64,000 nucleotides of DNA from Anodontia alba (GCA_964016985.1 OZ024830.1:57520104-57584103); one strand, 5' to 3'; shown: positions 20,187-31,637, counted from the first letter of the stretch. Notes: generated from the sequence alone by a model not told the origin. A program made the numbers and translations.

Positions 20187-20338
20187 TTCATTCACTCTAA
20201 CAAGAACTATTAGCAGTTTACTCTTGTATGGTGGGAGACTTGAGTAAATATGATCTGATGGTGCTTGTCAGGGATCATCAACAGTCATGCATCAAACATA
20301 ATGGTGGTTGGTTTAACATTTAGATCTAATCATAGTCG
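20187..20338. repeat. R169 array fragment
   Basis: cactctaacaagaactatta ... tgtatggtgggagacttgag ... gtgcttgtcagggatcatca; continues the unit interrupted by HINE-I. Confidence 0.8.
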
Positions 20339-20526
20339 TCCTGCTGAACCTGGATACACCCTGTCCTTGCAAACAGTGTAGACCCAGATCATTTGGCCAA
20401 CTGATCTGGATCTGCACTATTTGCCATTAAGTATATGACCTTGTATCAACAAACTGGATCAAGTAATCTGATTAGCTGAATATTTGAAGTAGGTGTAGCA
20501 TCTTAATTTATTCACCAGGACAAGGG
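20336..20526. mobile_element. M1 MITE, left end damaged
   Basis: Left gtcgtcctgctgaacctgga (CCCTT partly lost), right attcaccaggacaaggg with TTAA at 20527-20530. Confidence 0.75.
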
Positions 20527-20920
20527 TTAACAACATTTACTCTGACATACTCTTGTATGGTGGGAGACTTGAGTAACTGAAGATCTGATGATGCTTTTCA
20601 GTGTCTAGTTGCATTTGTAAGAAATACAGATGTAGTATGATCACATCAAGAGCTATTACTTGACAGGATAGCTCACCAGAAATTGCACAGGTTCATCATA
20701 CGAAAAATTTGTCATTTGTGACTTGATCTCTGGGTCACTGCTGGGTGAGAGAGAGAGTCTTGCTCTTTGGATGAGTATCTTGCACCAACCCAAATATCAA
20801 TGACATGCCTCCAGACATCAGGAGACATACATATCTTAAAAACTTTAAAATAAAAACTTAAGTATGAAAATTCTTAGCCTCACACTGAACTTAACTTTGG
20901 ACCAGTGTTTAATATCACTA
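20527..20920. other. R169 tail, then unassigned sequence
   Basis: 20527-20620 is a last partial R169 unit (atttactctgacatactctt...gagtaactgaagatctgatg). From 20621 to 20920 I see no gene; it holds a short gagagagagag run at about 20746. Confidence 0.5.
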
Positions 20921-21090
20921 CTTATCCCCACGCTTTAGTGATAGGGATATTATGAGTGCCTCAGTGTCTGTCCCTCTGTCCTTCCATCTGTTTGTCACAT
21001 TATCTCCTTCTAAACCACTGTGTGGCATTTTAACCAAACTTGCTACATGACTTCCCTGTATGGTAGGTGTGCAAGCGCAAAATCATTTTT
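20921..21090 (+). mobile_element. HINE-H 5' part, interrupted by HINE-F
   Basis: tatccccacgctttagtgat...gggatattatgagtg hairpin followed by tctgtccctctgtccttcca, then a core unit (ctaaaccactgtgtggcatt, acttgctacatgacttccct). The core resumes at 23125-23330 with the matching phrase ttaaccactgggcagaactt. Confidence 0.55.
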
Positions 21091-23124
21091 ATCGCACCTG
21101 CTTGTAGCAGGGTGCGATATAGGCGTCTGATTGTCCGTCCGTCCGTCCGTCCGTCCGTCCGTCCGTCTGTCAACATTTATGTCGACGTTCGACATTTATG
21201 TCAAAGTTAGTATTCTGATCAACTACAAGACTAAACAACCATCAAACCTTGCATGAAACATCTCCCTGACCTCCTGACTTTGCAACATAGGCGTCCGCTT
21301 TTCCGTATGTCTGTCTATTTGTCCGTCCGTCTGTCAACATTTATGTCGAAGTTCGACATTTATGTCGAAGTTCGACATTTATGTCAGTGTTAGTATTTTA
21401 ATCAACTACAAGACTAAACAACCATCAAACCTTGCATGAAACATCTCCCTGACCTCCCGACTTTGCGACATAGGTGCCCACTTTTCCATTCGTCTGTCTG
21501 TTCGTCTGTCCGTCTCTTAACAGTTCTGTTATGTCAAAGTTCGACATTTATGTCAAAGTTAGTATTCCAATCAACTACAAGACTAAACAACCATCAAACC
21601 TTGTATGAAATATCTCCATGACCTCTTGACTTTGCGACATAGGTGCCCGCTTTTCCTTTCGTCTGTCCGTTCGTCCGTCCGTCTGTCTCTTAACAGTTCT
21701 GTTATGTCGAAGTTCGACATTTACGTCAAAGTTAATATTCTAATCAACTACAATTCTACAACAACCATCATACCTTGCATGACACATCTCCCTGACCTCC
21801 TGACTTGGCAGATGTGTTGACCCGGTGACCTTGACCTATATTTTGCGCTCCATTGACTTTGACACAATTTACCTTGACGTTGCAGATCTTCTCAACTATA
21901 AGGCTTACAACTACCAAACCTTGCATAGTGCTTCTCCTAGATGTACTGACTTGGCAGGTACCTTGATCCGGTGACCTTGACCTATATTTTGCGCTCCAGT
22001 GACTTTGACGTATTTTGCGTCGACGTTTGATATCTCCTCAACTATAAGACCTACAACCATCAAACCTTGCAAAGTGCTTCTCCTCAATGTACTGACTTGG
22101 CAGATACCTTGACCTGGTGACCTTGACCTATATTTTGGCTGCAGTGACTTTGACATAATTTACGTCAACGTTCCAGATCTCCTCAAGTGTAAGACCTGTA
22201 GCCACCAAACCTTGCATAGATCTTCTCCTATATGTACTGACTTGGCAGGTATCTTGACCCGGTGACCTTGACCTATATTTTGCGCTCCAGTGCCTTTTAC
22301 ACATTTTACGTCAACGTTCAATATCTCCTCAACTATAAGGCCTACAACCATCAAACCTTGCGTAGTGCTTCTCCTCAATGTACGGACTCTGCAGGTACCT
22401 TGACTGGGTGACCTTGACCTATATTTCACGCTCCACTGACTTTTACACCTTTTACGTCACCCTTCCATATGTCCTCAACTGTAAGGCCTTCAACCACCAA
22501 ACCTTATATAGCACTTCTTCTCGATGTACTGACTCAACAGGTACCTTGACCTGGTGACCTTGACCTATATTGTGCACTCCAGTGACTTTGACACATTTTA
22601 TATTGATGTTCGGTATCTCCTCAAATATAAGACCTACAATCACTAAACCTTGCGTAGTGCTTCACTTCATTGCATTGGCTTGGCAGGTACCTTGACCTGG
22701 TGACCTTGACCTATATTTGACACATTTTATGTTGATGTTTGATAACTCCTCAACTATAAGGCCTACAACCACCATACCTTGCATTGTGCTTCTCCTTGGT
22801 GTACTGAATTAGCAGGTACCTTGACCTGTGACCTTGACCTATATTTCATGCTCCAGTGACTTTTACACATTTTACGTCAACGTTCCATTATCATTCGGCT
22901 GTATGATACGAAAAGTCAGTGCTGAAGATATAGCCATTAGAGGGAATGGGACTGGCCTGGAATATATGTGCCCCACTAGGCACTTTGTCTACATTTTTTT
23001 CAACCCAGTTTTCCAAGTAAGCACTGCTAAGAATGAAATAAACTTATTTAATAACCACATTCTGATTGTGGCTCCTGTGACTTTTGCCCCAGCAGGTGCG
23101 ATGACGCCTTCCGCGGAATTCTTG
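21091..23124 (+). mobile_element. HINE-F copy 1, full length (2,034 bp)
   Basis: 5' terminus ATCGCACCTGCTTGTAGCAGGGTGCGAT is a hairpin, given here in words: atcgcacctgct then its mirror. Next comes a (GTCC)n microsatellite (about 21133-21165), ~4 units of ~170-180 bp (aacatttatgtcgaagttcg; gcatgaaacatctccctgac), ~8 units of ~147 bp (accttgacctggtgaccttg), and a unique 3' part. The 3' end is agcaggtgcgat (23091-23102) followed by gacgccttccgcggaattct(tg). 5' agcaggtgcgat / atcgcacctgct are subterminal inverted repeats, a HINE hallmark. The open frame at 22828-23244 is not accepted as a gene. Confidence 0.8.
21133..21165. repeat. (GTCC)n microsatellite at HINE-F 5' end
   Basis: About eight tandem gtcc units directly after the terminal hairpin; shorter imperfect runs precede later core units. 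Confidence 0.95.
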
Positions 23125-23330
23125 TTCTGTCCATCCATCCATCTGTCCATCCGTTTGTCTATCTATCTGTCCATCATGCTATCTCCTATTAACCACTGGG
23201 CAGAACTTAACCAAATTTTGCTTCATGACATCCCCTCATGGTAAGGGTGTGCATAGTAAGATTAAATTTCCATCCATCCATCAGTCTGTCCATCAGTCCA
23301 TCACCCTATTAGCAATATTAGCACAGAGAG
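23125..23330 (+). mobile_element. HINE-H core continuation
   Basis: Two ccatccatcc-rich stretches and core text ttaaccaaattttgcttcat, catcccctcatggtaagggt match 20960-21085, showing HINE-F landed inside this element. Confidence 0.55.
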
Positions 23331-23711
23331 TGGGGATTTTCCGATGGCGTGCCAACAACTGTGCAATCTAGTTATCCATTTAAGTTCATTCAGGGGATCT
23401 TGAGTTTTAAAATCTTTTGATATAAAAATATTAACATGGATATTCTAAATAGATTACTTTGAGGGTTGATCTTGCTCAACAAAACTTTCGACCAATATCT
23501 AACATCAATATCAAGTTTCACCTAAATCCATTAAAACATTCAGGATGTATAGAGCTTTGAACACTTTTAACATACCAGTGTAAAATGAAAAGTCTAAGTC
23601 TGTGACCTTGACCAGGGATTAGGTGGTATGGAATGAAACTAGTGACCAATATCTATACCAGTAGACAGACAATGAGCCTAATCACATAAGGGCTTTGGGT
23701 AATATGATTTC
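23331..23711. other. Unassigned, possible HINE core fragment
   Basis: gagtggggattttccgatgg may be the HINE-H 3' end; then phrases like caatatctaacatcaatatc...caatatctataccagtagac suggest one decayed core pair. No gene. Confidence 0.35.
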
Positions 23712-23898
23712 TTAACACTTAGCACTCTGGGTAATATTTTCAGCAGATGAAATATTGAAATTTTTCAAGAAAGCAGGTTTTGACATCTGATGCAAATTGT
23801 CTCCAATTTGCTTGAAATGTTGAATCCTGTTTTCTTGGAAAAATAAAAAAATATCATCAATGTGTTGCCTGCTGAGTTAGCCCAGAGAATGGTAAAGG
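23712..23898. mobile_element. P4 foldback MITE
   Basis: ttaacacttagcactctggg ... tgatgcaaattgtctcc / aatttgcttgaaatgttgaa ... agcccagagaatggtaaagg. Immediately followed by another copy. Confidence 0.75.
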
Positions 23899-23904
23899 TT
23901 AATG

Positions 23905-24063
23905 CTTAGCATGCTGGTCAAACAATTCAGCAGACAATGTTTTCAAATATTTTTCTTAATTTTCCTACAAAATAAGTTTTGACATTTTATGCAAATTTTC
24001 TCCAATGGAGAAAAATATTTCAAAGTGTCATCTGCTGAATTTACCCGAAGTGATAAAGGTTAA
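23905..24063. mobile_element. P4 foldback MITE, right arm shortened
   Basis: Left end gcttagcatgctggtcaaac, left arm acattttatgcaaattttct; the mirrored aaatgtcaa arm is deleted, joining straight to gaaaaatatttcaaagtgtc. Confidence 0.7.
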
Positions 24064-24164
24064 AATACATGTATGTAACAAGACCTGCATTTTGCAATGT
24101 CTGATCTGTGTCCACACTGTTTACTCAGGTCTGTCTGTTTGAATACTTAGATCAGAAGACTTAT

Positions 24165-24312
24165 GAAGGAGGAGTATTTGATGATAATTTTAGGAAAATT
24201 TTTCCATAAAACCTAAGTACTGGGTACCCATTAGAAGTGCCTTGGTTTATGGATAAATAAGGAAAAAATATCCCAGTATTATCACCAAATAATACGCCTG
24301 AAAAAGTCCTCA
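24165..24312. mobile_element. P3b foldback MITE, copy 1
   Basis: P3b has P3-like inner text (gggtacccattagaagtgcc) but different ends: aggagtatttgatgataatt / attatcaccaaataatacgc. The inner right arm is shortened here. Confidence 0.6.
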
Positions 24313-24495
24313 GTTAGGGTAGTTAATGTAGCCTGCAACACAGTTTTATTGTCAAATTACTTGTACTTTTGATTAAAAGAAAGAAAAGCTATTTAATTAA
24401 AAGAATGATGAACAGTGTTTATTTGATACAAAAAATCTGTCACCCAGGAGTATGGATACTTTGGTAAAATATTCTGTCTTTCAGAAGTCATTTTT
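24313..24495. other. No feature recognised
   Basis: AT-rich sequence between P3b and HINE-E copy 3. Confidence 0.4.
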
Positions 24496-24599
24496 AGCTC
24501 ACCTGAGCAGGAAGTGCTCATGGTGAGCTGTTGTGGTCAGTCAATGTCCGTCGTGCGTTGTGCGTCGCCCGTCGTGCAGTGTCAACAATTGCTTTAAAA

Positions 24600-27500
24600 G
24601 CCTACTCCTCCTACACCCCTGAGCCAATTGACTCGATACTTGGTAGGAAGCATTAGGGTGACATGTAGATCAAAAATAGCTAAAATCGTGCCGATCGGAA
24701 ATCCAAGATGGCCGCCATGGCCGCCATCTTGAAAATCTATTTTTTGCTTCTTCTCCTGAACCAAAAGGCCAGTTGACTCCAAACTTGCTAGGAAGCATCG
24801 AGGTGACTTGTAGATCAAAAATAGCTAAAATTGTGCCGATTGGAAATCTAAGATGGCGACCATCTTGAAAATCTATTTTTTGCTTCTTCTCCTGAACCGA
24901 AAGGCCAATTGACTCGAAACTTGGTAGGAAGCATTGGGGTGACTTGTAGATCAAAAATAGCTAAAATCATGCCAATTGGAAATCCAAGATGGCCGCCATG
25001 GCAGCCATCTTGAAAATCTATTTTTTGCTTCTTTTCCTGAACAGAAAGGCCAATTGACTCCAAACTTGCTAGGAAGCATCGGGATGACGTAGATCAAAAC
25101 TAGCTAAAATCATGCTGATCGGAAATCCAAGATGGCTGCCATGGCCATCTTGAAAATCTATTTTTCGCTTCTTCTCCTGAACCCAACAGCCAATTGACTC
25201 CAAACCTGGTAGGAAGCATTGGGGTGACTTGTAGATCAAAAATAGCTAAAATCGTGCGGATCGAAAATCCAAGATGGCTGCCATGGCCGCCATCTTGAAA
25301 ATCTATTTTTTTGCTTCTTCTCCTGAACCGAAAGGGTCAATTGACTTCAAACTTGCTAGGAAGCATTGGGGTGACTTGTAGATCAAAAATAGCTAAAATC
25401 ATGCCAATTGGAAATCCAAGATGGCCGCCATAGCAGCCATCTTGAAAATCTATTTTTTGCTGCTTTTCCTGAACCGAAAGGCCAGTTGACTCCAAACTTG
25501 CTAGGAAGCATCGGGGTGACTTGTAGATCAAAAATAGCTAAAATCATGCAGATCGGAAATCCAAGATGGCCGCCATGGTGGCCATCTTGAAATCTATTTT
25601 TCGCTTCTTCTCCTGATTCCAAAAGCCAATTGACTCCAAACCTGGTAGGAAGCATTGGGGTGACTTGTAGATCAAAAATAGCTAAAATTGTTCCGATCGG
25701 AAATCCAAGATGGCTGCCATGGCAGCCATCTTGAAAATCTATTTTTTGCTTCTTTTCCTGAACAGAAAGGCCAATTGACTCCAAACATAATAGGAAGCAT
25801 AGGTGTGACATGTAGATCAAAAATAGCTAAAATTGTGCCGATCCTAAATCCAAGATGGCCGCCATCTTGAAAATCTATTTTTTTGCTTCTTCTCCTGAAT
25901 CGAATGGCCAGTAGACTTCAAACTTGCTAGGAAGCATTGAGGTGACTTGTAGATCAAAAATAGCTAAAATCGTGCTGATTAGAAATCCAAGATGGCCGCC
26001 ATGGCAGCCATCTTGAAAATCTATTTTTCGCTTCTTCTCCTGAACCCAACAGCCAACTGACTCCAAACCTGGTAGGAAGCATTGGGGTGACTTGTAGATC
26101 GAAAATAGCTAAAATCGTGCGGATCGAAAATCCAAGATGGCTGCCATGGCCGCCATCTTGAAAATCTATTTTTTTGCTTCTTCTCCTGAACCGAAAGGGT
26201 CAATTGACTTCAAACTTGCTAGGAAGCATTGGGGTGACTTGTAGATCAAAAATAGCTAAAATCATGCCGATTGAAAATCCAAGATGGCCGCCATGGCAGC
26301 CATCTTGAAAATCTATTTTTTGCTGCTTTTCCTGAACCGAAAGGCCAGTTGACTCCAAACTTGCTAGGAAGCATCGGGGTGACTTGTAGATCAAAAATAG
26401 CTAAAATCATGCAGATCGGAAATCCAAGATGGCCGCCATGGTGGCCATCTTGAAATCTATTTTTCGCTTCTTCTCCTGATTCCAAAAGCCAATTGACTCC
26501 AAACCTGGTAGGAAGCATTGGGGTGACTTGTAGATCAAAAATAGCTAAAATTGTTCCGATCGGAAATCCAAGATGGCTGCCATGGCAGCCATCTTGAAAA
26601 TCTATTTTTTGCTTCTTTTCCTGAACAGAAAGGCCAATTGACTCCAAACATAATAGGAAGCATAGGTGTGACATGTAGATCAAAAATAGCTAAAATTGTG
26701 CCGATCCTAAATCCAAGATGGCCGCCATCTTGAAAATCTATTTTTTTGCTTCTTCTCCTGAATCGAATGGCCAGTTGACTTCAAACTTGCTAGGAAGCAT
26801 TGAGGTGACTTGTAGATCAAAAATAGCTAAAATCGTGCTGATTAGAAATCCAAGATGGCCGCCATGGCAGCCATCTTGAAAATCTATTTTTCGCTTCTTC
26901 TCCTGAACCCAACAGCCAATTGACTCCAAACCTGGTAGGAAGCATTGGGGTGACTTATAGATCAAAAATAGCTAAAATCGTGCGGATCCAAAATCCAAGA
27001 TGGCTGCCATGGCCGCCATCTTGAAAATCTATTTTTTTGCTTCTTCTCCTGAACCGAAAGGGTCAATTGACTTCAAACTTGCTAGGAAGCATTGGGGTGA
27101 CTTGTAGATCAAAAATAGCTAAAATCATGCTGATTGAAAATCCAAGATGACCGCCATGGCAGCCATCTTGAAAATCTATTTTTTGCTGCTTTTCCTGAAC
27201 CGAAAGGCCAGTTGACTCCAAACTTGCTAGGAAGCATCGGGGTGACTTGTAGCTCAAAAATAGCTAAAATCATGCAGATCGGAAATCCAAGATGGCCGCC
27301 ATGGTGGCCATCTTGAAATCTATTTTTCGCTTCTTCTCCTGATTCCAAAAGCCAATTGACTCCAAACCTGGTAGGAAGCATTGGGGTGACTTGTAGATCA
27401 AAAATAGCTAAAATTGTTCCGATCGGAAATCCAAGATGGCTGCCATGGCAGCCATCTTGAAAATCTATTTTTTGCTTCTTTTCCTGAACAGAAAGGCCAA

Positions 27501-29300
27501 TTGACTCCAAACATAATAGGAAGCATAGGTGTGACATGTAGATCAAAAATAGCTAAAATTGTGCCGATCCTAAATCCAAGATGGCCGCCATCTTGAAAAT
27601 CTATTTTTTTGCTTCTTCTCCTGAATCGAATGGCCAGTTGACTTCAAACTTGCTAGGAAGCATTGAGGTGACTTGTAGATCAAAAATAGCTAAAATCGTG
27701 CTGATTAGAAATCCAAGATGGCCGCCATGGCAGCCATCTTGAAAATCTATTTTTTTGCTGCTTTTCCTGAACCGAAAGGCCAATTGACTCCAAACTTGCT
27801 AGGAAGCATCGGGGTGACTTGTAGATCAAATATAGGTAAAATCATGCATATCAGAAATCCAAGATGGCCGCCATGGTGGCCATCTTGAAATCTGTTTTTC
27901 GCTTCATCTCCTGAACCCAAACGCCAATTGACTCCAAACTTAGTAGGAAGCATTGGGGTGACTTGTAGATCAAAAATATCTAAAATTGTTCCGATCGGAA
28001 ATCCAAGATGGCTGCCATGGCAGCCATCTTGAAAATCTATTTTTTGCTTCTTCTCCTGAACCGAAAGGCCAATTGACTCCAAACTTGCTAGGAAGCATAG
28101 GTGTGACATGTAGATCAAAAATAGCTAAAATTGTGCCGATCCTAAATCCAAGATGGCGGCCATCTTTAAAATCTATTTTTTGCTTCTTGTCCTATCCCCA
28201 AATGCCAATTGACTCGAAACTTGGTAGGAAGCATCGGGGTGACTTGTAGATCAAAAGTAGCTAAAATTGTTCCAGTCAGAAATCCAAGGTGGCCGCCATG
28301 GTCGCCATCTTGAAAATCTACTTTTCTCTTCTTCTCCTGAGCCGAAAGGCCTATTGACTCCAAACTTGGTAGGACCCATCAGGGTAACTTGTAGATCAAA
28401 AGTAGCTAAAATCATGCTTATTGGAAATCCAAGATGGCCGCCATGGTAGCCATCTTGAAAATCTTTTTTTGCTTCTCTCCTAAACCCAAAAGCCAATTGA
28501 CTTGAAACGTGGTAGGAATCATCGGGGTGACTTATAGATTGAAATTGGCTAAAATCATTCTGATTGGAAGTCCAAGATGGCCGCCATGGCAGCCATCTTG
28601 AAAATCTGTTTTTCACTTCTTCTCCTGAACCAAAAGGCTTATTGACTTTAAACTAGGTAGGAAGCATCAGGGTGACCTGTAGATCAAAAATAGCTAAAGT
28701 CATCCCTATCAGAAATCCAAGATGGCCACCATGACAGCCATCTTGAATATCTATTTTTCACTTCTTCTCCTGAACTGAAAGGCCATTAGATTCGAAACTT
28801 GGTAGGAAGCATTTGGGTGACTTGTAGATCTAAAATAGCTTAAATTGTTTGGATCGGAAATGCAAGATGGCCATGATGGCGGCCATCTTGAAACTCTTTT
28901 TTTCGCTTATTTTCCTGAACCAAAGGGCCAGTTGATTTGAAAATTGGTAGGAAGGATTGGGATGACTTGTAGAAATAAAAATAGCTAAAATCGTTCCAAT
29001 CAGAAATCCAAGATGGCGGCCATCTTGAAAATCTATTTTTCCCTTCTTCTTCTGAACTGAAAGGCCAATTGATTAGAAACTTGATAGGAAGCATCGGGGT
29101 GACTTGTACATGAAAAATAGCTCAAATGGTTGCGATAGGGAATCCCAAATTGTGGCTATGGTGGCCATCTTGAAAATCTTGTTTTGAACTTTTTCTCCTG
29201 AACCGACTCAAAGTTCATTGAAAGTATCGAGGTGACTTGTAGATCAACAGTAGCTAAAATCATTCTGATTGGAAATCCAAGATGGCTGCCATCTATTATA
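24600..29300. repeat. ~144 bp satellite-like array with palindromic GATGGCCGCCATGGCGGCCATC-type centre
   Basis: Unit text: taggaagcatcggggtgact, tgtagatcaaaaatagctaa, ggaaatccaagatggccgcc, atggcagccatcttgaaaat, ttgcttcttctcctgaaccg. Each unit carries caagatggc...gccatcttg as an inverted pair. Units become more diverged towards the 3' side (28,400 onwards). Confidence 0.95.
25149..27737. repeat. Higher-order repeat: 3 x 863 bp (six monomers each)
   Basis: Monomer-specific variants (gaacccaacagcc, accgaaagggtcaattgact, ttgctgcttttcctgaaccg, ctgattccaaaagcc, aaacataataggaagcatag, ctgaatcgaatggccag) recur in the same order. Starts at 25149, 26012 and 26875 are exactly 863 apart. A fourth, more diverged copy lacking about two monomers follows to about 28165. 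Confidence 0.95.
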
Positions 29301-29602
29301 TTTCCCTGCCACTGTGCTGTTTACATGTATAAAATCATGATTCTTCAGAAACCAATTAGCCAATTGCCTCCAAATTTCACATTGATCCTATTGTTGAAAT
29401 GTGATTGAGAGTTTGTTCAAATGATCATGCTCCATTGACTGTCATGTCATATATAATATTCTTCTTCAAAATTAGGAACTGCTTAAAGGTTGATCTTCTC
29501 ATTAGCTGCGATGACAAGACTGGAAAAATGTTGCATAACGTCTGCATATCTGCAGTGGCTATGTCACTCAGGTGAGCGACCCGTGGCCCATGGGCCTCTT
29601 TG

Positions 29603-29837
29603 TTACTGAATTATCATGCTCCTTCATGACAGATTTTTTTATATCAGGTAATCACTGTTTATTGTCTGTATATTTGTAGGTTCTATCTGTGGTGTCCTGA
29701 CTGTGTACAGATGATCCTGACTGTGTACAGATGATAGAAAAATAACTGCCCAAGGAAGGTATGACTATGGAAAAATTGCTTTTATTTTGACAATTTTCAT
29801 AGCCCCAGACATTCATGAGGATGTATCACATAAATAT
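29603..29837. other. Unassigned; small direct repeat
   Basis: tcctgactgtgtacagatga occurs twice in a row at about 29696-29734. Otherwise nothing recognised. Confidence 0.5.
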
Positions 29838-29902
29838 TTTTTCTTATTTTCCCTCAAAAAATGTACATTGTGGATACTCATTAGAAGCACCTCAGCAAGG
29901 AT
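29838..29902. mobile_element. P3 foldback, left half
   Basis: tttttcttattttccctcaa, gtggatactcattagaagca, cctcagcaagg, then stops at the palindrome centre where the minisatellite begins. Confidence 0.65.
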
Positions 29903-30215
29903 GGATGCATCAGACTTAGATGGATGCAATAGCTGATGGATGCATCAGACTTAGATGGATGCAATAGCTGATGGATGCATCAGACTTAGATGAATGCAAT
30001 AGCTGATGGATGCATTAGACTTAGATGGATGCAATAGCTGATGGATGCATCAGACTTTAATGAATGCAGTAGCTGATGGATGCATCAGACTTAGATGGAT
30101 GCAGTAGCTAATGGATGCATCAGACTTAGATGGATGCAATAGCTGATGGATGCATCAGACTTAGATGGATGCAATACCTGACGGATGCATCAGACTTAGA
30201 TGGATGCAATAGATA
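29901..30215. repeat. 35 bp minisatellite, ~9 copies
   Basis: Unit: ttagatggatgcaatagctg + atggatgcatcagac, with few substitutions (for example tgaatgcagtagc). Directly abuts the broken centre of a P3 element. Confidence 0.95.
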
Positions 30216-30227
30216 GGTGATGCAAGG

Positions 30228-30302
30228 CATTTTCTGTAAGGTATTGTCTGTCTATTGCTGATTGCTGATGCAATGGACTTAGACAATGCCTTACAGAAAA
30301 TG
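30228..30302. repeat. Inverted repeat with 22 bp arms
   Basis: cattttctgtaaggtattgt(ct) at 30228-30249 pairs with 30281-30302 with one mismatch; the loop is ~31 bases of gatt/ctgatg repeats. Confidence 0.8.
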
Positions 30303-30897
30303 ATAAGTATGTCTCAGAATGATCAACAAAAAGGATGTAATGGATTCCCTAACTATTACTACTCATAATTGTGTACATTTCTCATCATCCTTCATGCTGC
30401 ATTGTCCAAAAGTCACCAAGCAACTTTAGCATCAAACATGGTTCAGTTGATCCCGAAATAAATTTAGTAGAACTGCAACACTTATTTTTAAGAATCCTAG
30501 GTACTTGGAACAAGTAAAGATGAAATTTACTATCATGTTTGACCTTGTAAGGTAGGTTGAAAATCCAGACTCCACTGGAAGAAAAGTCATATTTTCTGCT
30601 AATACTGGATGATAGTGGTGTGTGTGTGTGTGTGTGTTTTTTTTTGTTTTTTTTGTTTGGGGGGGAGGGGAGGGGCGCATGTATGTGTGTGTGTGTGGGG
30701 GGGGTGTTGTGGGTTACATGGCAGTGCCCACTAGAGATTATTGTAGTTGTAGGCAGATGGAGGTATCTGCTTGATGAAAATGAATGTTTCATTACATAGA
30801 AATATGAAACCAATGGTCATTTTGTTGTATGCCAACAGCAAAAACCTGGCTCATCCTGTGACATCTTACCAAGGTCTCAGCTATCAACCATTATGTT
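30303..30897. other. No gene; (GT)n and G-rich low-complexity sequence
   Basis: A gt run at about 30617-30638 followed by a T tract, gggggggaggggaggggc and a second tgtgtgtg run to about 30697. Open frames on both strands here (30385-30813 minus, 30557-30799 plus) are low-complexity artefacts. Confidence 0.6.
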
Positions 30898-30911
30898 CCA
30901 TAATTTCCATG

Positions 30912-31167
30912 TTTGTTTGTTTGTGTTGAGGTTTTACGGCCCAGTCAACCCAATGGGGTCATGTCGAGCGCGGTCAGTTTACCTAACCACACGTTTACTG
31001 GGCAGGCTTAGTCCTCTAAGCGGTTAACCAGTAGTGTGCACATTCTTTCGCCAGAAACTGACAACTGCCCTTCTTGAATCAGCGGAAGGGAGAGAATGAC
31101 CGTAGAAAATATTTCATGATCAATCTCCACGAAAGAATGCTGCCGACCTCGGCGGGGGTTGAACCCG
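30912..31167 (-). mobile_element. SINE-B, minus strand
   Basis: Tail (gttt)n at 30912, then in reverse the usual SINE-B order ending at the B box (gggttgaaccc). Flanked by a perfect 14 bp duplication ccataatttccatg (30898-30911; 31168-31181). It starts near the B box, so the A box is missing. Confidence 0.9.
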
Positions 31168-31181
31168 CCATAATTTCCATG

Positions 31182-31637
31182 TAATATACCATTCAATTTA
31201 ACTATGCCAACTCCTCCATCCAGTCACCATCACAATATGAAATAGCAAGGACTGTTTTTAACCTCCAACTCAGACCCTGACATACACACTCATAACCAAA
31301 ATTCACCACTAGTACTATCTATAGTTATGAAAAAGAATGGCATAATGTATGGATTTTATGGAATTAAACAGATGGTAAAAGACCTCAATATTTTTGCTTG
31401 GAACCTGGGATTATGAGTAGGTGCTATAATTCCCACTATTATTTGGGGGTCAGCAGCACCCTATGTTTGCTACTGAAGTATCAGCTAATCTTTAATTGTC
31501 AGATGCTGCAACATGTGTAGACTATGATGATGCATCAGTGTTTATAATTATGAATGGTAATGGTAAAGGAATCCATTGAATCCTCAGAAGCCTGACCTAT
31601 CTTTTTCTGCAAAATGTTATCTAAGTCTGTTCCATCC
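31182..31637. other. No gene; minor SINE-D-like phrase
   Basis: ccatccagtcaccatcacaa(tatga) at about 31217-31240 resembles the end of SINE-D at 62230-62250. The rest is unassigned. Confidence 0.4.

Larger units (their letters stand above)
24496..29602 (+). mobile_element. HINE-E copy 3, 5.1 kb, satellite-like core
   Basis: The 5' terminus agctcacctgagcaggaagt...catggtgagct forms a hairpin; then a cgtcgtgcgttgtgcgtcgc stretch; about 32 core units of ~144 bp; unique 3' part; 3' end ctgcagtggctatgtcactc, aggtgagcgacccgtggccc, atgggcctctttg. The many open frames between 24594 and 29094 are by-products of a repeat period divisible by, or near, three. Confidence 0.8.

Noticed and set aside
20710..20920. 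Candidate unique gene segment between array and HINE-H
   Set aside because: No frame longer than a few dozen codons and no splice or promoter signal that stands out.
22828..23244. 138-codon open frame, also present at 61247-61624
   Set aside because: It lies in the unique 3' part of HINE-F and is shared only because both copies are young. The second copy diverges after the element end, and the frame starts in the core array. No domain is recognised.
24594..29094. Many 60-145-codon open frames on both strands
   Set aside because: They are the same repeat monomers read again every 863 bp; peptides such as those starting MIYKSPRCF simply track the array.
30385..30813. 142-codon minus-strand and 80-codon plus-strand frames
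   Set aside because: They span GT and G/T homopolymer-like tracts; amino acid runs (His-Thr, Cys-Val) reflect the microsatellite.
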